64,000 nucleotides of DNA from Lachnospiraceae bacterium (GTDB lineage: Bacteria; Bacillota; Clostridia; Lachnospirales; Lachnospiraceae): contig JAGBEV010000039.1 in the NCBI GenBank assembly GCA_017936785.1, forward strand, positions 1 to 64,000. The letters are read 5' to 3'. A program made the translations under genes and the position numbers. Below the pieces are notes generated by a model. The model did no database searches. It had not been told where the DNA came from and was given only the letters and a program-made list of their open reading frames with translations. Every line of letters starts with the position of its first letter. Position 1 is the first letter of the stretch. This document shows positions 24,872 through 33,598 of this stretch, in pieces.

Positions 24872-27800
24872 CTACTTTATCCGCAGCATTTTTTCGATCA
24901 TAAAACTGTTCCCGGCATATTCCCACATCAGGGCATCTGCCGTATCATAATCCCCTAATTCCATAGACAGGGCAATATCATTGAGCAGATGAAATCTGCC
25001 ATGACAATTTTCATCAATGGTTTCTCCTTTTTCCAGGCTTCCGCTCATGACAAACTGCTCATCCGCTCCTTCTCCCTGGGTTACGTAATATTGCAGCCTT
25101 TCGCCCCAGAACAGCCGGAAATCTTTCTGATAAATTCCCGGATAGATTTCTGTCATCTCTTCTTTACAGTAGATGCCTTCTTCCTCTCCCTGACGGTCCA
25201 TGATATAGTGGATTACCACCCTGGATGCTTCCTCTGTATGATGCTCCACATAACACTTCTCTCCATAGACTTCCAGCACCGGATAAAAATCAGTATAAAT
25301 ACCATAATAAGGGAAATAAATATCAGCGCCAAGGCTGTCTCCCAAAAGTAGAGCGCACAGTCTGCGCTCCTCATCCCCTAAACTTTCTGCCCGCTCACTG
25401 TTCCATTTCAATAAAGCAAGCTTTGCGCCCATAGGGAAATCCGTCCCATCCAGCATATCCTTCTGCATCTTTTCAAAAACACTGTCTTCAACAGCCTCTT
25501 CCCTGACCAGATATTCCACTGCCCTCATGGAAAGATAATTTCGGATCAGTTCTCCTCTGCCTTCATTTTCACAATAATACCGGAAAATCTTTTCCCGGTC
25601 TGCCGTATATGCTCCGGCAAACAGAATCTGCTCTAAAATCCGTTCCGCAATAGCTGTGGCAGGCACTTCCATGGCGGCTGCCGCCTTCCATACGCTCCGC
25701 ATCTGCTTTACAGTGCCCTTGAACCATTCTGCCAGATAGGCGATCATGGTTTCCGTATATTTCCCCTGTTCAAATACCCGGTATGCCAGTTTCAGCACTC
25801 CGGCATCAAAACTTCCATCCAGATCTTCGATCACAAACTGGCACAGCCTTGCCAATACCCGGCAATCCACCTTCTCATAACCATAGGCACTTGCAGCATC
25901 AAATGCCTTTTCATAAAATCCCCGGTTGCAGAGAATGCTGACAAATTCTGCCCGGTCTTTGCCTGCAAAATCCCTTGCCTGTGCTTTTTGCAGAAAAGCA
26001 TCTAACTCATCATACATGTCCCATTTTCCATAAGCCCCCATGAGACTGCCGGAAAGCTCCCTGCGAAAATCATCAGTCAATCCATCCTGCTCCAAAAGCC
26101 ATCTGCAGTTTTGTTGAACCTTAAAAAACTCCTCCTCATTATCAGCCCGCTCCAACGCTCTGTGGGCAAACTGATAAAACTGTTCCCCAAAACTGATCTT
26201 GCCACAGTTTTTTAACAGCCGTTTCATTCTCTCAAAGCCTAACAGCGGCTGGAGTTCAAATCCCGTTTCCCTGTAATGGCAGAACCCGTTTTCATCTTCC
26301 AGCAGCAAGGTATACTGATCAGAATATATTTCCACCAGTCCCCGGCCGCCCTTTAAAAGATATTTCCTCTGCTGTCTGATTCCTTCATGCCTTACAATAC
26401 AATACTTATATGTTCCCTCAAAAACAGTCAACTCATTAGCAAATGCTAACTCAAGAAGCTGTTCCTGCATTTTCTCCGTCATATCTTCCGGCATTAAGAC
26501 ATTGCGGTATAAATATGCCAGATTCTCATCAATCCTGCCTGCAGTCAATTGTTTTACGACAAAATTTCTGATCCTTTCTTCGTATTCCGGTCTGATTTCC
26601 TCCTGCTGTCTGATAATTTTGGCATATACATAGGCAAGGTGGCTTTCATCCAGGGAGGAATCAAAGGCAAAATACCGGACAACCTCTTCCGGAAGTGTTT
26701 CACTCTGGTCAAACTCCAGCGCCCGGATATATGCTTCATATAATCCCGTGATCCTGCAGTCCTCCAGAATTCCTTCCCTCAGCCGTCCGGCAGCAGCCTT
26801 TCCTTTGCAGTTTCCCCGCATATATTGCAGACACATGACCCTTGCCATTTTCTTTTTATCTTTAATAGGATATTTATCAAGAAGCCGCACCAAAACCGGA
26901 TGATAGCCTTTTACAGTTGCCGCCGCTGCATAAACCTGCTCTGTAATTTTAGCTGCAAGCAGATAATAACGGTCCATAAACAGCAGCAACTGTATTTCAA
27001 ATTTATCCATAACAGAAAAGACTGCTGGATTTTCCAGAATTACCATTGCCGCTTCCAGATAAAGCACCGGATGAAAACATCCTTTTTCCCATAAATCCTT
27101 CAGTTTCCTGTAAACCACGCCCGGATTCTGTTTCTGAAGATTTTCCTTGTGCATATATCCCCAGTAAAGAACAAAATGGTCGGGATATTGTATCACGTAT
27201 TGATCCAGAAGTTCTCCTGCTCTTTTTTGATCCTCTCCTTCTGACATGGATGTCAGATACAAAAAATAGCCATAAATATCCAATGGGATCTCGCTGCCTT
27301 CCATCATGCGTTTTGCATGTTTTAACAGCCAGACCGCTTCATTCATCTGTCCGGTCAACAGTTTCAGATGGGTTTGATAAAGTGCCGGCATCAGTTCGTT
27401 TGTCCCTCTTACATGCTCTAACAGTTCCGCCGCCAGTGCCGTACATTCATTTACAGGCTTTTTGCCGGTACGGTAATCCAGATAAAGGCGCATGATGCAA
27501 TCCGTGAGCTGTCTGCTCTGACGTCCGGCAATCCGTCTGTTTTCATTTCCCGCCGATACATCTATGCTGATTCTGCAATCCATGACATTTTCACCACTGA
27601 CAAATTGCAGGACTGCAGTATTCCTCCCCTTATGAAGCTTTTGTTTATGTACTGTCAGAGAAACCGTTACCTGATCATTTTTAAAATCCTCTTCTGTCAA
27701 CAGATCTTTTTCCAGACTTAAAAATACCCCCCTCACAGTTATAGGAAGCTGTGTATAGCCCCAGCCATTGCGCCGCAGGTTCACTTCTATGATATCCGGC

Positions 27801-28432
27801 ACTTCCTCCATGGTATAAGCCATATCTTCCGTAAGACATTCAAAGGTTACTGCCTGCTTTTTCTTAATGAGGATCAGGAACTGCTCCATGGCAAAATCCA
27901 AATGTCCGGTTTCCCTGCCATTTTCCAACAGCCCTTTATATGCTTCGAGATATTGCCTGTTGCTGCCGGTTACAATGCCTGAAAATTCCTCACTGCAGAA
28001 ACATTTCAGCGCCTCACCCCAATTGACCTTTGCAAGATTGGCAAAATGAAAAAGATTTTTGATCTCTCCTAATTCACTGTCCATAACAACGCTGGCAATC
28101 TTCACCTCATAGGGAAGATAATATTCGCCCAGATTGGATATGATATAAAATTCTCCCCTCGCCACATCTCCCCGTTCCATTCCTGTGGTATCAAAAATAA
28201 AGGGGACTTCCATATCTTTCCCTTTAAAGCCCTTATCGGAACAACTGATCCTGTAATCGGTAGTATAAATATTCCCTACTGCATTTTCTTCGGTGTGGGC
28301 AATCATCCGAAAACTTCCCCGGTATTCCACTCCCACCCGGGCTTCTATTTCCACTATGGGAACGTCAAATTCCAGAGTGCCGCTGCAATATTTGGTTTTT
28401 TCTTCCTGAAACGGTTCCATTCCGGAATTCAT
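24872..28432 (-). CDS. DUF5717 family protein, very large
   Basis: 1186 residues without signal peptide or membrane segment. The N-terminal ~310 residues are beta-rich with several immunoglobulin-like stretches (VEYRGSFRMIAHTEENAVGN, QLPITVRGVFLSLEKDLLTE); the middle is helical solenoid-like (about 320-950); the end returns to beta strands (EASRVVIHYIMDRQGEEEG). Function unknown. It is the first gene of the cluster under a sigma-A promoter at 28484-28512. The large solenoid suggests a scaffold for the DUF5716 actin/Hsp70-like protein. Confidence 0.85.
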   Translation of the reverse strand: MNSGMEPFQEEKTKYCSGTLEFDVPIVEIEARVGVEYRGSFRMIAHTEENAVGNIYTTDYRISCSDKGFKGKDMEVPFIFDTTGMERGDVARGEFYIISNLGEYYLPYEVKIASVVMDSELGEIKNLFHFANLAKVNWGEALKCFCSEEFSGIVTGSNRQYLEAYKGLLENGRETGHLDFAMEQFLILIKKKQAVTFECLTEDMAYTMEEVPDIIEVNLRRNGWGYTQLPITVRGVFLSLEKDLLTEEDFKNDQVTVSLTVHKQKLHKGRNTAVLQFVSGENVMDCRISIDVSAGNENRRIAGRQSRQLTDCIMRLYLDYRTGKKPVNECTALAAELLEHVRGTNELMPALYQTHLKLLTGQMNEAVWLLKHAKRMMEGSEIPLDIYGYFLYLTSMSEGEDQKRAGELLDQYVIQYPDHFVLYWGYMHKENLQKQNPGVVYRKLKDLWEKGCFHPVLYLEAAMVILENPAVFSVMDKFEIQLLLFMDRYYLLAAKITEQVYAAAATVKGYHPVLVRLLDKYPIKDKKKMARVMCLQYMRGNCKGKAAAGRLREGILEDCRITGLYEAYIRALEFDQSETLPEEVVRYFAFDSSLDESHLAYVYAKIIRQQEEIRPEYEERIRNFVVKQLTAGRIDENLAYLYRNVLMPEDMTEKMQEQLLELAFANELTVFEGTYKYCIVRHEGIRQQRKYLLKGGRGLVEIYSDQYTLLLEDENGFCHYRETGFELQPLLGFERMKRLLKNCGKISFGEQFYQFAHRALERADNEEEFFKVQQNCRWLLEQDGLTDDFRRELSGSLMGAYGKWDMYDELDAFLQKAQARDFAGKDRAEFVSILCNRGFYEKAFDAASAYGYEKVDCRVLARLCQFVIEDLDGSFDAGVLKLAYRVFEQGKYTETMIAYLAEWFKGTVKQMRSVWKAAAAMEVPATAIAERILEQILFAGAYTADREKIFRYYCENEGRGELIRNYLSMRAVEYLVREEAVEDSVFEKMQKDMLDGTDFPMGAKLALLKWNSERAESLGDEERRLCALLLGDSLGADIYFPYYGIYTDFYPVLEVYGEKCYVEHHTEEASRVVIHYIMDRQGEEEGIYCKEEMTEIYPGIYQKDFRLFWGERLQYYVTQGEGADEQFVMSGSLEKGETIDENCHGRFHLLNDIALSMELGDYDTADALMWEYAGNSFMIEKMLRIK

Positions 28433-28453
28433 AGGATAATCACCTCAATAAGA

Positions 28454-28481
28454 TTGTATTTTCAACAAAAACAGTTATAAT
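28454..28481 (+). promoter_or_regulatory. Promoter of the PLP aminotransferase gene
   Basis: TTGTAT (28454-28459), 16-base spacer, TATAAT (28476-28481). Back to back with the DUF5717 promoter. Confidence 0.6.
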
Positions 28482-28483
28482 AA

Positions 28484-28512
28484 ATTATAGCATAAGTTAC
28501 CTGCAATTCCAA
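28484..28512 (-). promoter_or_regulatory. Promoter of the DUF5717 cluster
   Basis: TTGGAA (28507-28512), 17-base spacer, TATAAT (28484-28489). The two -10 boxes are only two bases apart, so the divergent promoters should compete. Confidence 0.6.
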
Positions 28513-28538
28513 TAAAGTCATAAAAAGAGGCAATACAG

Positions 28539-29639
28539 ATGAGTAAATCAGAAAGAGCATTTCACGGAAGTGATCTGGAAAAAATAGAAGATGTTTACGG
28601 CATTCCCAAAGATCAGATCGTCAGTTTCTCAGCAAACGTCAATCCTTTGGGATTTTCCCCAAAAGCTGCCCAGGCATTAAAAGACAATCTGGCAGTCATA
28701 TCCCGTTATCCGGACAGGGATTATACCAATTTAAAAAAGGCTGTCTCAGCCTATACGGGGGCAGATTCTTCCCATATTATTCTGGGCAATGGCGTGACAG
28801 AGCTTCTCACTTTGTTTATCAATCTCATTGCTCCCCAAAATGCAGTAGTCATCGGTCCCACCTATTCAGAATATGAAAAGGATTTAAACAGACGCGGCAG
28901 CCATATTTATCATATCAATGCAAAAGAAGAGGAAGATTTTGTGTTAAAAGCAGAGGATCTGATCCGCCAGACTCCTGAGGAAACAGATCTGGTCATCCTC
29001 TGCAACCCCAACAATCCCACTTCAGGAGCGTTGTATAAAGAAGATTTAAAGCGCCTTGCCGCAAACTATCAAAAGCGCGGCATCTGGCTGTTGATCGATG
29101 AGACTTATGTGGAATTTTCCAAGGACTCCGCTCTGATCACTGCCGCAGACCTGACCGGGACCTATGACAATCTGTTTGTCCTTCGGGGCACGTCCAAATT
29201 TTTTGCCACTCCGGGTCTGCGCCTCGGCTATGCCCTGACAGGTAATAAGGAGTTACTTGACAAGGCAGCCAAAACACAGGACCCCTGGAATATCAATTCA
29301 GCGGCAGATCTGGTGGGAACCGTAATGTTTCAGGATACGGATTACATCCATCTTGTAAAAGAAACCGTGGAAGCAGAAAAGGATTATGTCTGCTCCCGGT
29401 TAGTTTCCATTCCCGGCATGAAGATTTACCCGGTAAATGGCAATTTTGTATTAGCCAGACTTCCTCAGGATACCCTGACATCCGGAGAATTGTTTGACAT
29501 TCTCATCCGTCAGGGCATGATGGTGCGCAACTGTGCTACTTTTTCCACTTTAGGAGACCGCTTTATCCGCATCTGCTTCATGAACCATGAGGATAACCAA
29601 AGGCTGATTGCCGCTATGAAAAAGGCACTTGCCCGCTAA
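28539..29639 (+). CDS. PLP-dependent aminotransferase, HisC/CobD-like
   Basis: 366 residues, fold type I PLP enzyme, full length. FSANVNPLGFSP near the N-terminus, ILGNGVTELLTLF, the CNPNNPTSGALY substrate/PLP loop, Asp in LLIDETYVEF, and the PLP lysine in GTSKFFATPGLRLGYAL. The arrangement is shared by histidinol-phosphate aminotransferases and threonine-phosphate decarboxylase (CobD); FSANVNPLG and the missing his or cob neighbours leave the choice open. No his or cobalamin genes are in the window, so the substrate is not decided. Confidence 0.88.
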   Translation: MSKSERAFHGSDLEKIEDVYGIPKDQIVSFSANVNPLGFSPKAAQALKDNLAVISRYPDRDYTNLKKAVSAYTGADSSHIILGNGVTELLTLFINLIAPQNAVVIGPTYSEYEKDLNRRGSHIYHINAKEEEDFVLKAEDLIRQTPEETDLVILCNPNNPTSGALYKEDLKRLAANYQKRGIWLLIDETYVEFSKDSALITAADLTGTYDNLFVLRGTSKFFATPGLRLGYALTGNKELLDKAAKTQDPWNINSAADLVGTVMFQDTDYIHLVKETVEAEKDYVCSRLVSIPGMKIYPVNGNFVLARLPQDTLTSGELFDILIRQGMMVRNCATFSTLGDRFIRICFMNHEDNQRLIAAMKKALAR

Positions 29640-29654
29640 TGCCAAAGGTGCCTT
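29617..29654 (-). terminator. Terminator of sleC
   Basis: AAGGCAC/GTGCCTT stem followed by TTTTTC on the minus strand; it lies inside the last codons of the convergent aminotransferase gene. Confidence 0.5.
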
Positions 29655-29672
29655 GGACGGATCAGCTTGTTT

Positions 29673-30917
29673 TCAGCCGGGTTCTGCAATGCGGCTGACG
29701 CCTACATAAATTTCGGAAATTTCATACCAGGTAGGATAATCCACAATTCCCGTTACCGGCAGCAGGAAAATTCTCTGGAATGTTTCCACTGCTTCTTTTG
29801 TCCGCTCTCCGTAAATGCCATCCGCAACAATCCTTGGAATGGCAGGATAATTCTGACTGATTCTGTTTAACTGTTCCTGGATCTGGCGTACCTTTGCCCC
29901 CTGGGCACCAATATTCAGATTATATCCCGGAAAAGACGAAGGCACTCCTGACACATAGATAGTTGAATTGATGTACATATCATTTCCATAATAGTAACGA
30001 ATGATCTCAATTGCAGAATATCCTTCCTCTGCCAGATATTTAGACCCCCACTGCTTTAAGCCATCGCAGGTTACCCTTACCCCATCACAATAGGACGTGA
30101 AGATCGGCTGGCTTACTCCCGGTCTTGAAAGAAAGTTGTTAAATATGGAATCTACCAGATAAGAAATGTTTTCATAAATATTTCTTCCGTATATCCATTT
30201 CTGGTCATAAGCCGTAGAACTGGTAATGGTAAAATTTTTTCCCTGATTGCGGTACCACTCTGTATACACCCTGTTCAGCGTAAAGGACATAATACAAAGG
30301 ATATTGGCATAAATTGCCGCCTCCGGCCATGTGGCATAAATTTCACAGCTTGCCACATTCTTAATGTAATCTTTATATCTTACATAATAATTAGGAGCAG
30401 AATTATCATTGGGGTTTCCGTCATGTACTACAATGTATTCCGGAATGACCACTCTGCTTAAAACGATTTCCCCACTTTCATCTATAGGCTTGATCTCATC
30501 CTCCGGAATTTTAGGGGGATAGTCATAATACAGAGTATGGGGAGCGATCACCACATCATCACTTACCAGATCAGGCTCTTCCACAGGATTCATGGTGATA
30601 TTCTGAATGGATAGCTCATCAGCCAGCAGTTCACTGGCAGTAACATGAGTTGTTTCATATCCCGGTGCAGATACTCCGATATCATATTCTGCATAAGGTC
30701 TGATGTCCTGAGGCTCCAGACTCAGTTGTAATGGGGGAGCCGGCAGTGTGAGGATCTCTGTTTGTCCGTTTTCATTTGTGGTCACTTCCTCCAATGTATT
30801 TTCCGGATCTGCGGTATACGAGATCCTTACAGTAGCATTTTGTACAGGAATCAGTCCAAGGGCACTGGTCACTTCTATAATAATTTGTCCCCTTGCTGTA
30901 TTTTCATTTTCAGGCAT
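29673..30917 (-). CDS. sleC: Spore cortex-lytic enzyme SleC family
   Basis: 414 residues, close to SleC proteins of clostridia. N-terminal pro-region of transthyretin-like beta folds (VTSALGLIPVQNATVRISY, PYAEYDIGVSAPGYETTHV), a central SpoIID-like lytic transglycosylase domain (YKDYIKNVASCEIYATWPEA, FTLNRVYTEWYRNQGKNF, FTITSSTAYDQKWIYGRN), and a C-terminal peptidoglycan-binding domain (GAQGAKVRQIQEQLNRIS, DGIYGERTKEAVETFQ). SleC degrades cortex peptidoglycan during germination after being activated by Csp proteases. No csp gene is in the window. The ribosome binding site AGAGG is inside the 3' arm of the preceding terminator hairpin. Confidence 0.9.
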   Translation of the reverse strand: MPENENTARGQIIIEVTSALGLIPVQNATVRISYTADPENTLEEVTTNENGQTEILTLPAPPLQLSLEPQDIRPYAEYDIGVSAPGYETTHVTASELLADELSIQNITMNPVEEPDLVSDDVVIAPHTLYYDYPPKIPEDEIKPIDESGEIVLSRVVIPEYIVVHDGNPNDNSAPNYYVRYKDYIKNVASCEIYATWPEAAIYANILCIMSFTLNRVYTEWYRNQGKNFTITSSTAYDQKWIYGRNIYENISYLVDSIFNNFLSRPGVSQPIFTSYCDGVRVTCDGLKQWGSKYLAEEGYSAIEIIRYYYGNDMYINSTIYVSGVPSSFPGYNLNIGAQGAKVRQIQEQLNRISQNYPAIPRIVADGIYGERTKEAVETFQRIFLLPVTGIVDYPTWYEISEIYVGVSRIAEPG

Positions 30918-30961
30918 AAAAAAACCTCTGCACTTTTCTACTACTATATGCAGAGGTTTTT
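30918..30961 (-). terminator. Terminator of the ABC exporter operon, overlapping the sleC ribosome binding site
   Basis: CCTCTGCA pairs with TGCAGAGG and runs into TTTTTTT, immediately followed by the sleC ATG. The AGAGG used for sleC translation lies in the 3' arm, so the hairpin would both stop transcription from upstream and hide the sleC ribosome binding site. Confidence 0.85.
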
Positions 30962-31023
30962 ATTTTCGCACACTTTTTATCCTGTTTTTCTGAATTTAGT
31001 TTTTCCGGTCTCAGTTTTCCTGA

Positions 31024-31857
31024 TTACTCCAAATTCAATTTTTTCTCCAGGAAATATCGGTTCAGGAAGTAAAGTCCGATGATCACCCCGATCAAAACCA
31101 ATAATGCGATAACCGAAGCGATATTCATAAAGGTGTTTGTAGGTATTGCATCCTCCATTAACAATGAAAAAGGCAATGATATATAAGAAACTACAAACTG
31201 CTTGATAATATTAAATCCGATCAGTATAAAGACAGCAATCAAAAACTTCAGTTTTTTAGCCGTCTGCCCGATTCCCACCGCAGCATACATCAGTAAAACA
31301 CCGCCAATAGGTGCAAGCAGGCAAATAAAGAACATGGAAATCAAAAAGGGAATGACTTCTGAAAATTCGCTCCATTCGATTTCTCTAAGCAGATCGCCCA
31401 GATCCCTCATAAATTCACTGAAGTTGTAATCTCCTATACCTGCCAATACACTCATGATCAGGCTGAAAATAGCAATTCCTACTACCAGACCTATGAGATA
31501 TTGCCAGATCACCGCCACGATCAGCTTTGCGTTGATCAGTTCCGTACTCTTTACAGGAAGGGTATTCATCAGATATCCGTGATCCGTAAACAGATTCTTA
31601 TAATATCTGTAAAAGAAATAGTATTTGACCACAAATACCACACCTATCAGTCCCCATACAAACATCATCACATACAGCATAATGGTCATGGATGTAAATT
31701 GTTCTGCCATCTCGTTATTTCTGTTCGCTGACTCCTGCCAGATATCCAGCGAAAAAATGATCATGCCGATCACGGTCAATACTGCTACAATAACTGCACA
31801 CACCGTACCTACAGTCCATGTGTCCTTCCATTCGTGTTTTATCAGTTTCTTTAACAT
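31024..31857 (-). CDS. ABC transporter permease
   Basis: 277 residues with six or seven hydrophobic helices (for example VCAVIVAVLTVIGMIIFSL, LMYAAVGIGQTAKKLKFLI, ASVIALLVLIGVIIGLYFL). Starts MLKKLIKHEWKDTWTVG, typical of small ABC-2 type exporter permeases. Overlaps the ATPase gene by seven bases and is the last gene of the GntR-ATPase-permease operon. Substrate unknown; such YtrA-controlled exporters in Firmicutes often respond to cell-wall antibiotics. Confidence 0.88.
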   Translation of the reverse strand: MLKKLIKHEWKDTWTVGTVCAVIVAVLTVIGMIIFSLDIWQESANRNNEMAEQFTSMTIMLYVMMFVWGLIGVVFVVKYYFFYRYYKNLFTDHGYLMNTLPVKSTELINAKLIVAVIWQYLIGLVVGIAIFSLIMSVLAGIGDYNFSEFMRDLGDLLREIEWSEFSEVIPFLISMFFICLLAPIGGVLLMYAAVGIGQTAKKLKFLIAVFILIGFNIIKQFVVSYISLPFSLLMEDAIPTNTFMNIASVIALLVLIGVIIGLYFLNRYFLEKKLNLE

Positions 31858-33014
31858 GCGAACACCTCCCTAAAATAAGCATCCACGGTCTTTCCGAATC
31901 TTTCACGGATATTATCCACAGTGCTTTGTACAACCACCTCTCCTCTTCTGATAAAAATAATATCATCCAGGATATTTTCAATATCTGAAATCAAATGCGT
32001 ACAGATCAGAAGTGTCGCATTGGGATTATAGTTGCTTAAGATAGTGCGGATAATGTAATCCCTTGCTGCAGGGTCAACACCTGCAATAGGTTCATCCAGA
32101 ATATATAACTGGGCATCCCTGCTCATAACCAGAATCAATTGTACTTTTTCCTTTGTACCTTTAGATAGGGTTTTCAATCTTGCATCAGACGGAATTCCTA
32201 ATGCCTGCAGCATAGCATAAGCTCTGTCCGCATGAAAATCCTCATAAAAATCTGCAAAAAATGCCACAAGACTTCTTACATCCTTTTGCGCCTCCAGATA
32301 AGTACGCTCCGGCAAATAAGATACTACCGATTTGCTGTAAGGTCCCGGCTGGCTGCCGTTGATCAATACTTCTCCTTCTGTGGGAGTTAAAAGACCATTG
32401 ATGATTTTGATCAAAGTCGTCTTTCCGCTGCCGTTAGGTCCCAACAATCCTACAATATGCCCTTTTTCAATTCTCAGATTTAAATGATTTAATGCCGGCA
32501 CACCGGTAAGATAACATTTGCTCAGGTTTCTGCATTCCAACAGAGATGGTCCGTTACCGCTTTTTGGCATAGGCTCCATGACGAATTCTACCGGTTTTCT
32601 GTACATGGGATTTCCATATGGGGACATTCCGTTCATGGGCATTCCGTTCATTGGCATTCCATTTATCGGCATTCCATTTATGGGCATTCCATTCATCGGC
32701 ATTCCATTCATGGGTGCTCCATTCATCGGCATTCCATTTACGGGCGCTCCATTCATCGGTACTCCATTTACCGGTGCTCCATTCATCGGTACTCCATTTA
32801 CCGGTGCTCCATTCATCGGTACTCCATTTACCGGTGCTCCACTCATTGGTACTTTATCCACCGGTTCTTCATTTATTGGTGTTTCAGTCATTGATACCTC
32901 AGCCATGGGCACTTCATCCATGGGGATTTCCGTCATAGGCACTTCATTATCCATGGGTATTTCTGTTATCGATGTTCCTTCCATAGGCACACCATAATTT
33001 GTCTGTTCACTCAT
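31851..33014 (-). CDS. ABC transporter ATP-binding protein with repetitive N-terminal extension
   Basis: 387 residues. Residues ~155-387 form an ordinary ATPase: Walker A GLLGPNGSGKTT, a signature loop TLSKGTKEK (unusual SKGT instead of SGGQ, as in some BcrA/YtrB-type ATPases), Walker B LYILDEPIAGVDP, and switch His LICTHLISDIE. The first ~135 residues are repeats of the type PMNGAPVNGV/PMNGMP. Such an N-terminal tail is not part of the family and has no predicted signal peptide; it is probably disordered and cytoplasmic. It overlaps the GntR gene by eight bases. Confidence 0.9.
   Translation of the reverse strand: MSEQTNYGVPMEGTSITEIPMDNEVPMTEIPMDEVPMAEVSMTETPINEEPVDKVPMSGAPVNGVPMNGAPVNGVPMNGAPVNGVPMNGAPVNGMPMNGAPMNGMPMNGMPINGMPINGMPMNGMPMNGMSPYGNPMYRKPVEFVMEPMPKSGNGPSLLECRNLSKCYLTGVPALNHLNLRIEKGHIVGLLGPNGSGKTTLIKIINGLLTPTEGEVLINGSQPGPYSKSVVSYLPERTYLEAQKDVRSLVAFFADFYEDFHADRAYAMLQALGIPSDARLKTLSKGTKEKVQLILVMSRDAQLYILDEPIAGVDPAARDYIIRTILSNYNPNATLLICTHLISDIENILDDIIFIRRGEVVVQSTVDNIRERFGKTVDAYFREVFAC
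32625..32880 (-). repeat. In-frame tandem repeat in the ABC ATPase gene
   Basis: About 15-bp units (a 30-bp higher-order unit) encoding alternating PMNG(A/M/V)P and PVNGVP. Unit copies differ by a few bases, and the upstream part (32880-33000) holds older, more diverged units. Slippage at this array would change tail length without breaking the reading frame. Confidence 0.85.
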
Positions 33015-33384
33015 TATTTACCCCTCCATTTACTTTTGCACTTGCCAGCGCCAGTGCATCTTTCCTATTATATCCCAGTTCTTTCATTTTGGTATAAAAC
33101 TGTTCTACTTCCGCATCAGCCAGTTCTTTCCCTGTCTGGCTGATAATGCCCGGATTATCCGCAACCGTTCTGCCGTTGGTCCGCATAGTAACAATCAGAC
33201 CCATCTGCTCCAAGTTGGAAAAAGCTCTTTGCATTGTATTTGGATTCACACCGGCTTCTGCAGCAAAATCTCTGACACTGGGCAGTTTTTCCCCCGGCTT
33301 ATACTCTCCTGCGATAATCTTATTCTGCAGAATTTCTACCAGTTGAATATAAATGGGGCGGTCCCCATCCAGATTCCAAGCCAT
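33007..33384 (-). CDS. GntR-family regulator, YtrA subfamily
   Basis: 125 residues: GntR winged helix (YIQLVEILQNKIIAGEYKPGEKLPSVRDF, followed by EAGVNPNTMQRAFSNLEQMGLI) and only a short C-terminal tail, which defines the YtrA subfamily. Members repress ABC transporter operons and are released by antibiotics or other ligands. Its presumed operator overlaps the promoter at 33450-33478, so it probably represses its own operon. Confidence 0.93.
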   Translation of the reverse strand: MAWNLDGDRPIYIQLVEILQNKIIAGEYKPGEKLPSVRDFAAEAGVNPNTMQRAFSNLEQMGLIVTMRTNGRTVADNPGIISQTGKELADAEVEQFYTKMKELGYNRKDALALASAKVNGGVNNE

Positions 33385-33431
33385 ATAATCTCTCCTTTCT
33401 CATCTTATTGTATTATTGTGTTACTGTATTG

Positions 33432-33453
33432 TTGTACTACTTGATTAGTACAA
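33432..33453 (-). promoter_or_regulatory. YtrA/GntR operator
   Basis: Perfect inverted repeat TTGTACTA-6-TAGTACAA; overlaps the -10 box of the promoter just upstream. Typical in size and position for YtrA-type autoregulation. Confidence 0.75.
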
Positions 33454-33478
33454 TACATCATAATATTCTTTCTGTCAA
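33450..33478 (-). promoter_or_regulatory. Promoter of the GntR-ABC operon
   Basis: TTGACA (33473-33478), 17-base spacer, TATTGT (33450-33455). Confidence 0.7.
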
Positions 33479-33494
33479 TACTATTTTCTGTTTT

Positions 33495-33555
33495 TTCAAA
33501 AAAAGAATGCTATATTAAGAATTTGTTTCCTATCTTACAAATTCCTAATATAGCA
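33495..33555 (-). terminator. Terminator of ilvE
   Basis: TGCTATATTA..AATTTGT pairs with ACAAATT..TAATATAGCA, followed by TTCTTTTTTT on the minus strand. Confidence 0.8.
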
Positions 33556-33598
33556 GTCCTGAATTATGATTTTCTTATCTGTATACTATTAAACTAAA

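Noticed and set aside
32518..32997. Long plus-strand ORF opposite the ABC ATPase repeats, and suspicion of a CRISPR array
   Set aside because: The regular spacing is an in-frame coding minisatellite of the minus-strand gene; units are contiguous with no unique spacers, and the antisense ORF is its shadow.
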